In this document: one piece after another, positions 41,998 through 51,460 of the stretch
Layout of the letters: the number at the start of each line of letters is the position of its first letter
Position numbering within the stretch: position 1 is the stretch's first letter
Assembly: GCA_905215525.1 (NCBI GenBank)
Contig: CAJMQJ010000001.1
Location: 1-64,000, forward strand
DNA: 64,000 nt
Direction of reading: 5' to 3'
Source: an uncultured bacterium
GTDB taxonomy: Bacteria; Actinomycetota; Coriobacteriia; Coriobacteriales; Coriobacteriaceae
The notes under the pieces: generated by a model
Told to the model about the DNA's origin: nothing
Seen by the model: the letters and a program-made list of their open reading frames with translations, nothing else
The model's database searches: none
Translations under genes and position numbers: made by a program

Positions 41998-44028
41998 GTG
42001 GCAAACGAAAACGATTACGATGGCGGCGAGATTAAGATTCTCGAAGGTCTCGAGGCCGTTCGTAAGCGCCCGGGCATGTATATCGGCTCGACGAGCGCCA
42101 GCGGTCTGCATCACCTGGTGTGGGAGATCGTTGACAACTCCGTCGACGAGGCCATGGCCGGTTTCTGCACCGAGATCCAGGTGACGGTCCACGCCGACAA
42201 CTCCATCACGGTCGTCGACAACGGGCGCGGCATCCCCGTCGACGAGCACCCTGTTAAAAAGATCCCGACGCTCGAGGTCGTTATGACGATCTTGCACGCC
42301 GGCGGTAAGTTCGATAACTCGGCCTATAAGGTCTCGGGCGGCCTGCACGGCGTAGGCATCTCCGTCGTCAACGCACTGTCCAAGCGCGTGGTCGTTCAGG
42401 TTCGTCGCGATGGCAACACCTACGAGATGGAGTTCTCGCGCGGCAAGACCGTCAAGAAGATGGAGGTCGTGGGCACCTCGGATTCGACGGGTACCACCGT
42501 CACCTTCTGGCCCGACGACGAGATCTTCGAGACCTGCATCTACGATTTCGATACGCTGCACAACCGTCTGCAGGAGACGGCGTTCCTCAATAAGAACCTC
42601 AAAATCGTGCTGACCGACGAGCGCGAGGAGACTCCCCACGTGGAGGAGTTTTGCTACGAGGGCGGCATCATCGACTTCGTCAAGTTCCTCAACGAGGGCA
42701 AGGACGTCCCTGAGGCCTTTAAGGAGCCCATCTACATCGAGGGCAAATCGGACCCGGACGCGCCTGTGGCCAAGATGGGCGAGGTCGAGGTTTCCCTGCA
42801 GTGGAATAGCGGCTACGGCGAGAACGTCATGTCGTTTGCCAACGACATCTACACTCCCGAGGGCGGCATGCACCTTGAGGGCTTCCGCACCGCGCTCACC
42901 CGCGTGATCAACGACTACGCGCGCAAACAGAACCTGCTCAAGGAAAAAGACGCCAACCTGACCGGCGACGATGTGCGCGAGGGCCTTTCGGCCGTTATCT
43001 CGGTCAAGCTGCCCGATCCGCAGTTTGAGGGCCAGACCAAGGCCAAGCTCGGTAGCTCCTATATGCGCGCGCTGACGCTCAAGATCGTGACCGACGGCCT
43101 CGCCGATTACTTGGAGGAGCATCCCAAGCCCGCCCGCGAGATCGTCAAGAAGGCGCAACAGGCCTGCAAGGCGCGCAACGCCGCCCGCAAGGCGCGCGAG
43201 GCGACCCGCCGCAAGAGCCTGCTCGAGACGGCGTCCCTGCCCGGTAAGCTCGCTGACTGCTCGGTGCGCGATGCCGAGCTGACCGAGCTCTTCATCGTAG
43301 AGGGCGACTCGGCAGGCGGTTCGGCCAAGGACGGCCGTCGCCGAGACATCCAGGCGATTCTGCCCCTGCGCGGCAAGATTCTGAACGTCGAACGCGTTGG
43401 TGACCATCGCGCATTCTCGAGTGACACCATCCAGTCGCTGATTACCGCGATCGGCTGCGGCGTCACGACGAGTGCCGGCGCCGGTGGCGACTTCGATATC
43501 ACCAAGGCGCGCTACCACAAGATCATCATCATGACCGATGCAGACGTCGACGGTGCGCACATCCGCATCCTGCTGCTGACGTTCTTCTACAAGTACATGC
43601 GTCCGCTGATCGATGCCGGCTACGTCTATGTTGCCTGCCCGCCCATCTTTGGCATTAAGGTGCGCAACAAGATCCACTACGTGTATCCCAACGGCCGCCA
43701 GCCCGAAGACGAGATCCTGCGCGACACCATCCAGAGTCTGGGCCTGAACCCCGACGACAACGACGAGGACGGCAAGGCCAAGGACGGCAAGATCACCAAG
43801 AAGCGCAAGGGCTATACCGTCCAGCGCTACAAGGGTCTGGGCGAGATGGATCCCAAGCAGCTTGCCTCAACGACGATGGACCCCAAGACCCGCATCCTGC
43901 AGCGCGTGTCGATCGAGGATGCCGTGGTGGCAGACCGCGCCGTGCGCGAGCTGATGGGTTCCGAGGTCGGCTATCGCCGCGAGTACATCGAGAAGCATGC
44001 ACATGATGCACGATTCTTAGACGCCTAA
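41998..44028 (+). CDS. gyrB: DNA gyrase subunit B
   Basis: GyrB supplies the ATPase of gyrase. The 676-residue protein has LVWEIVDNSVDEAMAG, the ATP-lid region SGGLHGVGISVVNAL, the TOPRIM metal motifs EGDSAGGSAK and MTDADVDGAHI, and the C-terminal RYKGLGEMD. The GTG at 41998 has AAGGAGG upstream; an earlier in-frame start overlaps that site. A hairpin-rich 156-bp gap separates it from gyrA, so the two genes may have some independent expression. Confidence 0.98.
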   Translation: MANENDYDGGEIKILEGLEAVRKRPGMYIGSTSASGLHHLVWEIVDNSVDEAMAGFCTEIQVTVHADNSITVVDNGRGIPVDEHPVKKIPTLEVVMTILHAGGKFDNSAYKVSGGLHGVGISVVNALSKRVVVQVRRDGNTYEMEFSRGKTVKKMEVVGTSDSTGTTVTFWPDDEIFETCIYDFDTLHNRLQETAFLNKNLKIVLTDEREETPHVEEFCYEGGIIDFVKFLNEGKDVPEAFKEPIYIEGKSDPDAPVAKMGEVEVSLQWNSGYGENVMSFANDIYTPEGGMHLEGFRTALTRVINDYARKQNLLKEKDANLTGDDVREGLSAVISVKLPDPQFEGQTKAKLGSSYMRALTLKIVTDGLADYLEEHPKPAREIVKKAQQACKARNAARKAREATRRKSLLETASLPGKLADCSVRDAELTELFIVEGDSAGGSAKDGRRRDIQAILPLRGKILNVERVGDHRAFSSDTIQSLITAIGCGVTTSAGAGGDFDITKARYHKIIIMTDADVDGAHIRILLLTFFYKYMRPLIDAGYVYVACPPIFGIKVRNKIHYVYPNGRQPEDEILRDTIQSLGLNPDDNDEDGKAKDGKITKKRKGYTVQRYKGLGEMDPKQLASTTMDPKTRILQRVSIEDAVVADRAVRELMGSEVGYRREYIEKHAHDARFLDA

Positions 44029-44184
44029 CCTGTTCGGCTTTCCCAGCCACCGCACCTTCGCCCTCAATCGTCGGTCGCGTACCCAAGTACGCTTCCCTCC
44101 TCTTTCGAGCGAATCTGCGGCACCTGGAAAAGCCGTCTCCGTGGCAGGATGATTAATGGACCACGCAAACCATGAGGAGGTAAC

Positions 44185-46926
44185 GTGGCAGACGATATCA
44201 ACAATAACGAGGGTATGGGCGAGGCCGGCGATGCCGGCATGCCCGACGATCTGAAGCGCCTGCTTGCCCGCGCTGAGCAGGGCGAGGACGGCGATCCTGA
44301 CGCCTATAACCCCGATGCCGATAATGACGAGGAAGAGGACGACGACGGTGAGCTCGAGGAGAGCTTTGGCGAAGTCGATCGTGGCGCCTCGGCCGGCGAG
44401 GATATCAACGGCGGCCAGCTCCAGATTTCGGAGTTTGGCCGCGAGATGAAGCAGTCGTTTATCGAGTATTCGATGTCGGTCATCACGGCGCGCGCCCTGC
44501 CGGACGTGCGCGACGGCTTAAAGCCGGTGCACCGCCGCATCCTGTACGCGATGAACGAGAGCGGCATCTACCCCAACCGCCCGCACAAGAAGTCGGCCTG
44601 GACGGTCGGCGAAGTTATCGGTAAGTACCACCCGCATGGCGACTTCGCGGTCTATGAGGCCATGGTCCGCCTGGCGCAGTGGTTCTCCATGCGCACGCCG
44701 CTCATCGACGGTCACGGCAACTTCGGCAACATCGACGGCGACGGCGCGGCAGCCATGCGTTACACCGAGAGCCGCCTGGCCAAGCCCGCCATGGAACTGC
44801 TGCGTGACCTGCAGAAGGATACCGTCGACTGGCAGCCCAACTACGACGAATCGCTCGCCGAGCCCGTGGCGCTGCCCGCGCGCTTCCCCAACCTGCTGGT
44901 CAACGGCAGCCAGGGCATCGCCGTCGGCATGGCCACCAATATCGCCCCGCATAACCTCACCGAGGCGATCGAGGCAACCTGCTACCTGATCGACAACCCC
45001 GACGCCACCGTCGACGAGCTCATGCAGATCATGCCCGGTCCGGACTTCCCCACCGGCGCCATCATCATGGGCAGCGCCGGCATTAAGCAGAGCTACGAGA
45101 CCGGCCGCGGCTCCATTACCGTGCGCGCCAAGGCCCACGTGGAATCCACCAAGACCGGCCGCAACCGCCTGGTCTTTACCGAGATTCCCTACATGGTCAA
45201 CAAGGGCACCCTGCAGGAGAAGATCGCCCAGCTCGTCAACGACAAGCGCATCGAGGGCATCTCGGACATGCGCGATGAGTCCAACCAGAAGGGCATCCGT
45301 CTGGTCATCGAGCTCAAGAAGGGCGTCATTCCGCAGGTCGTGCTCAACAACCTGTATAAGTACACCTCGCTGCAGACGACCTTTGGCGCCAACAACCTGG
45401 CGCTCGTCAACGGCGTTCCCAAATGCCTGAGCCTGCGCGAGATGCTGCAGCACTACATCGATCACCAGGTCGACGTCGTCACCCGCCGCACCCGCTTCGA
45501 CCTTAAGAAGGCCCAGGCCCGCGCGCATATCCTCGAGGGCTACCTGATGGCTCTCGACCATATTGACGAGGTCATCAGCATCATCCGTTCCTCGCAGACC
45601 GATTCCGAGGCCAGCAGCCGCCTGATCGAGCGCTTTGGCTTTACGCCCGAGCAGACCACAGCCATCCTCGAGATGAAGCTGCGCCGCCTGACCGGCCTGG
45701 AGCGCGACAAGATTCAGGAAGAGCTGGACGGCCTGCGCCGCGCCATCGCCTACTACGAGGACCTGCTGGCGCACGAGGAGAAGATCCTGGGCGTCATTAA
45801 GGAGGAGATGCGCGAGATCTCCAAGAAGTTCGGCGATAAGCGCCGCACCGAGATCAGCCAGGTCGAGAAGGACCTGGACGTCGAGGACCTCATTGCCGAC
45901 GAGGACATGGTCGTGACCATCACCCACACCGGCTATGTCAAGCGCATCCCGGTGGCCGCCTACCGCGCCCAGAAGCGCGGCGGCAAGGGCGTGTCGGGCG
46001 TCAACCTCAAAGAGGACGATGTCATCGACGAGATGTTCATCGCGTCCACGCACGAGTATGTGCTGTTCTTCTCGAGCAAGGGCAAGGTCTATCGCCTGAA
46101 GGTGCACGAGCTGCCGGTGGGTACGCGCCAGGCGCGCGGTACCGCGATCGTCAACCTGCTGCCCTTCGAGGAGGGCGAGAAGATCGCGAGCGTCATCAGC
46201 TGCCGCGAGTTCCCTGCCGACGAGTATCTGATGTTTGCCACCAAGAGCGGCATGGTCAAGAAGACCGTGATGAGCGCATACGACCGCAGCCGCCGCGACG
46301 GCCTGATCGCTATCAACCTGCGTGACGACGACGCGCTGCTGAACGTGCGCCGCGTGCGCGAGGGCGACAAGATTATCCTAGCCACCACCGCGGGCAAGGC
46401 AATCATGTTCTCCGAGGAGCAGGTGCGCGCCACCGGCCGCGACACCAGCGGCGTTCGCGGTATCGGCATGAAGGACGGCGTGAGCGTTCTGGGCATGGAA
46501 GTCACTAACGGCAACGGCGATCTGTTCGTCATCACCGAGCGCGGCTACGGCAAACGCACGCCGGTCGCGGACTACCCGGAGCAGAATCGCGGCGGCCAGG
46601 GCGTCTACACCATCCAAATGACCGAGCGTAAGGGTAACCTCGCGGCCATGAAGACGGTGGGCCCGCAGCACGAGCTGTTCATCGTGACGGAGGGCGCGAC
46701 GGTCATTCGCGTCAAGACCGACGAGATCAGCCAGACCGGCCGCGCCACCCAGGGCGTCAAGATGATGACCGTCGACGACAACGACCGCATCTGCGCCGTA
46801 GCCCGCATGACGGCCGCCAAGGAGAAGCCCGAAGGCGAAGGCGCCGAGGCCGCAGCCGACACCGAAGAGGCCCCAGTCGACCTAGGCGACGGCAATGACA
46901 TGCCAGAGGATCTCCTAGACGAGTAA
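44185..46926 (+). CDS. gyrA: DNA gyrase subunit A, with Phe at the Ser83-equivalent position
   Basis: This 913-residue protein has an acidic N-terminal extension of about 70 residues (with DNDEEEDDDGELEE) before the usual start region (LPDVRDGLKPVHRRILYAM). The catalytic Tyr is in AAMRYTESR. The GyrA-box AQKRGGKGVSG identifies it as gyrase rather than ParC, and the C-terminal beta-pinwheel repeats are present; an acidic tail follows. In the quinolone-resistance region the sequence is YHPHGDFAVYEAMVR: Phe154 (codon TTC at 44644-44646) stands where E. coli has Ser83, a change known to reduce fluoroquinolone binding. GAGGAGG precedes the ATG. Confidence 0.97.
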   Translation: MADDINNNEGMGEAGDAGMPDDLKRLLARAEQGEDGDPDAYNPDADNDEEEDDDGELEESFGEVDRGASAGEDINGGQLQISEFGREMKQSFIEYSMSVITARALPDVRDGLKPVHRRILYAMNESGIYPNRPHKKSAWTVGEVIGKYHPHGDFAVYEAMVRLAQWFSMRTPLIDGHGNFGNIDGDGAAAMRYTESRLAKPAMELLRDLQKDTVDWQPNYDESLAEPVALPARFPNLLVNGSQGIAVGMATNIAPHNLTEAIEATCYLIDNPDATVDELMQIMPGPDFPTGAIIMGSAGIKQSYETGRGSITVRAKAHVESTKTGRNRLVFTEIPYMVNKGTLQEKIAQLVNDKRIEGISDMRDESNQKGIRLVIELKKGVIPQVVLNNLYKYTSLQTTFGANNLALVNGVPKCLSLREMLQHYIDHQVDVVTRRTRFDLKKAQARAHILEGYLMALDHIDEVISIIRSSQTDSEASSRLIERFGFTPEQTTAILEMKLRRLTGLERDKIQEELDGLRRAIAYYEDLLAHEEKILGVIKEEMREISKKFGDKRRTEISQVEKDLDVEDLIADEDMVVTITHTGYVKRIPVAAYRAQKRGGKGVSGVNLKEDDVIDEMFIASTHEYVLFFSSKGKVYRLKVHELPVGTRQARGTAIVNLLPFEEGEKIASVISCREFPADEYLMFATKSGMVKKTVMSAYDRSRRDGLIAINLRDDDALLNVRRVREGDKIILATTAGKAIMFSEEQVRATGRDTSGVRGIGMKDGVSVLGMEVTNGNGDLFVITERGYGKRTPVADYPEQNRGGQGVYTIQMTERKGNLAAMKTVGPQHELFIVTEGATVIRVKTDEISQTGRATQGVKMMTVDDNDRICAVARMTAAKEKPEGEGAEAAADTEEAPVDLGDGNDMPEDLLDE

Positions 46927-46965
46927 GAGGCCCTAGCTGGTAGAAAATATCAGACCCCATATATC

Positions 46966-46999
46966 GGCGGTCGGCGCACTGCGCGCCGACCGCTTTTTT
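46966..46999 (+). terminator. terminator of gyrA
   Basis: GCGGTCGGCGC and GCGCCGACCGC form an 11-bp perfect stem followed by six T, about 40 bp after the gyrA stop. Confidence 0.9.
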
Positions 47000-47176
47000 G
47001 AAAACTTTGGGACCCCATGGTCGCTGGGCTGGCGAGATGGTTTTGGTTTGTCGCGAGTTCCGCACGCAAAGAAGGCCACTTAATGTGGCCTTCGTCTTGC
47101 GCAGGACTGTCCGAGCAGCAAACCAAAACAATCTCGCCCAGCCGTCTGACACACCCCTCAAAGATTTTCAAAAAAG
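46993..47176. repeat. 184-bp imperfect inverted repeat
   Basis: The left arm (CTTTTTTGAAAACTTTG..., GGCGAGATGGTTTTGGTTTG) reappears inverted as the right arm, centred on GAAGGCCAC-TTAAT-GTGGCCTTC (47071-47093). The arms are about 80-90 nt with several mismatches and bulges. It begins inside the gyrA terminator T-tract and ends 3 bp before the tRNA-Ile promoter. It contains no convincing gene. It may be a mobile hairpin element, an extended terminator or a structured RNA. Confidence 0.8.
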
Positions 47177-47179
47177 TTG

Positions 47180-47209
47180 TTGACGCGCGCGTAACGACTC
47201 GTCTAATAT
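47180..47209 (+). promoter_or_regulatory. promoter of the tRNA-Ile/Ala/Ile cluster
   Basis: TTGACG (47180-47185) and TAATAT (47204-47209) are 18 bp apart; the -10 hexamer ends 14 bp before the first tRNA. Confidence 0.7.
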
Positions 47210-47223
47210 ATCCCTTGCGCGAT

Positions 47224-47300
47224 GGACCTGTAGCTCAGTTGGTTAGAGCGTCCGGCTGATAACCGGGAGGTCACAAGTTCGAATCTTGTCAGGTCCACCA
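47224..47300 (+). tRNA. tRNA-Ile (anticodon GAT), copy 1
   Basis: A complete cloverleaf with acceptor GGACCTG/CAGGTCC, D-arm TAGCTCAGTTGGTTAGAGC, anticodon loop CTGATAA (GAT), T-loop TTCGAAT and encoded CCA. It is identical to copy 2 at 47448. Confidence 0.96.
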
Positions 47301-47311
47301 CTTTCTTTCGC

Positions 47312-47358
47312 AATAAACACCCCAGCGAGAGCCGAGTCGCCGCTGGGGTGTTTATTAC
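47312..47358. terminator. hairpin between tRNA-Ile copy 1 and tRNA-Ala
   Basis: AATAAACACCCCAGCG and CGCTGGGGTGTTTATT form a 16-bp perfect stem with a 14-15-nt loop. T-runs lie within the stem ends; it may partially terminate or serve as a processing signal in either direction. Confidence 0.55.
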
Positions 47359-47367
47359 TGTCTCCGT

Positions 47368-47443
47368 GGGGGTTTAGCTCAGCTGGGAGAGCGCGGGCTT
47401 TGCAAGCCTGAGGTCAGGGGTTCGATCCCCCTAACCTCCACCA
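47368..47443 (+). tRNA. tRNA-Ala (anticodon TGC)
   Basis: Acceptor GGGGGTT pairs with AACCTCC (one G-U), D-arm TAGCTCAGCTGGGAGAGC, anticodon loop TTTGCAA (TGC), T-loop TTCGATC, encoded CCA. It precedes tRNA-Ile copy 2 by 4 bp, so the two are processed from one transcript. Confidence 0.96.
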
Positions 47444-47447
47444 TGAT

Positions 47448-47524
47448 GGACCTGTAGCTCAGTTGGTTAGAGCGTCCGGCTGATAACCGGGAGGTCACAA
47501 GTTCGAATCTTGTCAGGTCCACCA
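47448..47524 (+). tRNA. tRNA-Ile (anticodon GAT), copy 2
   Basis: Identical over its full length to copy 1 at 47224, including the encoded CCA and the preceding GAT. A direct duplication around tRNA-Ala is the simplest explanation. Confidence 0.96.
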
Positions 47525-47538
47525 TCAAAACCGTGAAG

Positions 47539-47570
47539 AGCCCTGGGGCGTTGCCTCGGGGCTTTTTTCT
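47539..47570 (+). terminator. terminator of the tRNA cluster
   Basis: An 11-bp stem (AGCCCTGGGGC and partner, two G-U pairs) with a 3-nt loop and six T, about 15 bp after the last tRNA. Confidence 0.8.
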
Positions 47571-47708
47571 TACCTACTGAAAGTAGTCAAAAAAGCCCCG
47601 TCCCAAATTAACTACTTTGATTTTGTGTGCTGTGCGAAAGTTTGGGTAGTATAGCTATTCAATGCGGCGGGCTGCCGCGTGTTAACCGCTACGTACCGGA
47701 GGTGTTCC

Positions 47709-48209
47709 ATGGTTCGCGTCGACATAGAGACCATCGTCATGGCCGCCGGTCCCGTGCCATCGCTTATCGTACTTCGTGAGCGCAGCAGCAAATCGGACTC
47801 GCCCGCGCCGCTGCGTTCCCTTTCCATTCAGACTGGTTCGTTTGAAGCTGCTGCCATCAGCCGCGGCATCGATAGCGGCCGCGCCGAGCGCCCGATTACC
47901 CATGACCTGCTGCTCGATACCGTTGACGCCCTGGGCGCCAAGCTCGAGCGCATCGAGATCGTTCGCGCCGAGCCGCCGGTGTTTTACGCGACGATTGTCG
48001 TACTGGCCGATGGTGACGAGCGCAAGATCGATGCCCGCCCCAGCGATGCCATCGCCCTTGCCGTGCGCAGCAATGCTCCCATGTTTGTGGAGGACGACAT
48101 CATGAATCGCCTGGGCACCGTTTCTGCCCATGCCGAGGAAGTCGACGACGAGCAGGAGTTCGAGAAGTTCGACGAGTTCGTCCATACGCTCTCCCCCGAT
48201 GACTTCTAA
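47709..48209 (+). CDS. bifunctional nuclease family protein (DUF151)
   Basis: This 166-residue protein matches the DUF151/BFN domain (about 1-135): ITHDLLLDTVDALGAKLERI, FYATIVVLADGDERKIDARPSDAIALAVR and PMFVEDDIMNR. Plant and Thermotoga homologues have nuclease activity in some reports; the bacterial role is unclear. The C-terminus is acidic. The ATG at 47709 has GGAGG six bases upstream. The next gene starts directly after its stop codon. Confidence 0.9.
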   Translation: MVRVDIETIVMAAGPVPSLIVLRERSSKSDSPAPLRSLSIQTGSFEAAAISRGIDSGRAERPITHDLLLDTVDALGAKLERIEIVRAEPPVFYATIVVLADGDERKIDARPSDAIALAVRSNAPMFVEDDIMNRLGTVSAHAEEVDDEQEFEKFDEFVHTLSPDDF

Positions 48210-48599
48210 ATGCGGGGCGTCCAGGTTGCGGAGCGTTCGCTGATGGCCGGCGGCATGTCGGCTGAGGCGGCCGCCATCGCGCGTGAAGCCCAGATGCGCT
48301 CGGAAGCATCCGAGGCGGCCCGCCTCGCCTATGTGACACAGGCCCGCACGCTTCGCGAGCGCCGCGGCTCGTTTATCAAGATGGTTGTCATCTCCGCCCT
48401 TGTCGCGGCAATCTGCTCGCGCCTTCGTGGTACAGTTGGTGCGCTTGGGTTTTCGATCTCTACGGGCCTGGTGATCTGGGGCGTGGTCGACGCGGTAATG
48501 CTGACCAGTCAGATCAAGGTGCTCGACAAGCGTGCGGTGGATATGATGCACGCCCGCGACGCTGCCGCCAAGATCGCTGCTGAGGCACAAGAACTGTAA
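48210..48599 (+). CDS. small membrane protein of unknown function
   Basis: This protein has up to 129 residues: an Ala/Glu/Arg-rich amphipathic helical N-terminus (MSAEAAAIAREAQMRSEASE), a membrane region (about 57-100; MVVISALVAAICSR, LGFSISTGLVIWGVVDAVML) and a charged helical tail. The ATG abuts the stop codon of the DUF151 gene. An ATG 11 codons later (after GGAG) is an alternative start. No family recognised; co-transcription with its neighbours is likely. Confidence 0.65.
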   Translation: MRGVQVAERSLMAGGMSAEAAAIAREAQMRSEASEAARLAYVTQARTLRERRGSFIKMVVISALVAAICSRLRGTVGALGFSISTGLVIWGVVDAVMLTSQIKVLDKRAVDMMHARDAAAKIAAEAQEL

Positions 48600-48629
48600 C
48601 GACGCCGGATTCGATGGGAAGGTCTAAAG

Positions 48630-49079
48630 ATGGCACAGGATATGCAGGACGCCGGTAACGTCTCCGCCGAGCTCGACGCCATGGTGTGTGACCTGATTGG
48701 TGCGTTCTTGGACGACCTTGCCGCCGGCGAGAATCCGGGCGTAGTTGTGGCGATCGAGGACGCTGCTTCCAACCGTTATCTGGCGGCGCTCGATGAGGAT
48801 GGCGAAGAGGCGTGCCTCGAGGCTGCCACCAACTTTATCTCCGAGCACAAGATGGGTCTTAAGGACGAGGGGCTGGGCCGCATCGCCCGTTACGCCATCG
48901 GCTACACCGGTTGTGTCGAAATTGACGGCGGCTATCACGACGCCCTGCTCGTGAGCTTCTTCGAAACCACGCTCGAGAGCGGTTTTTCGGCATACGTGCT
49001 GTATGAGGGCATGGGTGCCGGCGATGGTTTTATGTGGAGCGACCCTGAACCTGCAGGTGAGGAAACCCCTCTTATCTAA
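48630..49079 (+). CDS. hypothetical cytoplasmic protein
   Basis: This 149-residue acidic protein (many Asp/Glu; ALDEDGEEACLEAATNF) has no signal peptide or membrane segment. I do not recognise a family. GGGAAGG lies about 8 bases before the ATG. It stands 30 bp after the previous membrane protein gene and about 120 bp before typA, so it probably ends a three-gene transcript. Confidence 0.75.
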   Translation: MAQDMQDAGNVSAELDAMVCDLIGAFLDDLAAGENPGVVVAIEDAASNRYLAALDEDGEEACLEAATNFISEHKMGLKDEGLGRIARYAIGYTGCVEIDGGYHDALLVSFFETTLESGFSAYVLYEGMGAGDGFMWSDPEPAGEETPLI

Positions 49080-49196
49080 AATCGCTAAAATAAACGAGTT
49101 TTCGGTAAAAGGCTCAATATTCCCGCTGAGCGTTGTATCGCTGGGCGGGCCGCATACGCGTGCCGTTTGTATATGGATAGAAGATAGGGGAACTAC

Positions 49197-51035
<1,839 letters not shown>

Positions 51036-51062
51036 GCGCTGGGGCTTATAACCGCCAATAAG

Positions 51063-51097
51063 AAAGGGCGTCGACCGCGATGGTCGGCGCCCTTTTT
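51063..51097 (+). terminator. terminator of typA
   Basis: AAAGGGCGTCGACC and GGTCGGCGCCCTTT form a stem with one mismatch, followed by five T. Confidence 0.8.
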
Positions 51098-51280
51098 GGT
51101 GCAAGGGGGACAGGTTCGTTTGCACCGCGGCGGGGGCGGTTGTCCCCTCGAGCGGCTTGCCGGTCAAAGTTAAGTTGTTTAAACATATACACAATTCCAT
51201 AGAATACAACTGATTTAATGCAAACCCGTTAACAGGCAAATATCAACTGGTATTAAATTAAAAGACCTCTTTACCTGCGG

Positions 51281-51310
51281 TTTACATGACTGGTATCTAT
51301 ATTGTATGTT
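51281..51310 (+). promoter_or_regulatory. candidate promoter of the pilus locus
   Basis: TTTACA (51281-51286) and TATGTT (51305-51310) are 18 bp apart. The surrounding 51170-51330 is strikingly AT-rich for this genome and holds no gene. A second possibility is TTGTTT/TAGAAT near 51175-51205. The leader to the first pilin gene would be about 140 nt. Confidence 0.35.
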
Positions 51311-51460
51311 ATGCATTGTGGCATAGACGAACCGTCTTAGAAGTTGCTCCCCAATGGGTTCTTGCAATGCGCTAGGTAGGTTCTCGTTGATGTTGGGGTT
51401 TGTGTTCGATCCGACGATTCGCCGTATTCCACACTGTGCTGTAGGAATTAAGGGACAACT

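Noticed and set aside
41947..43677. Long minus-strand frame opposite gyrB
   Set aside because: Antisense to gyrB; no supporting motif.
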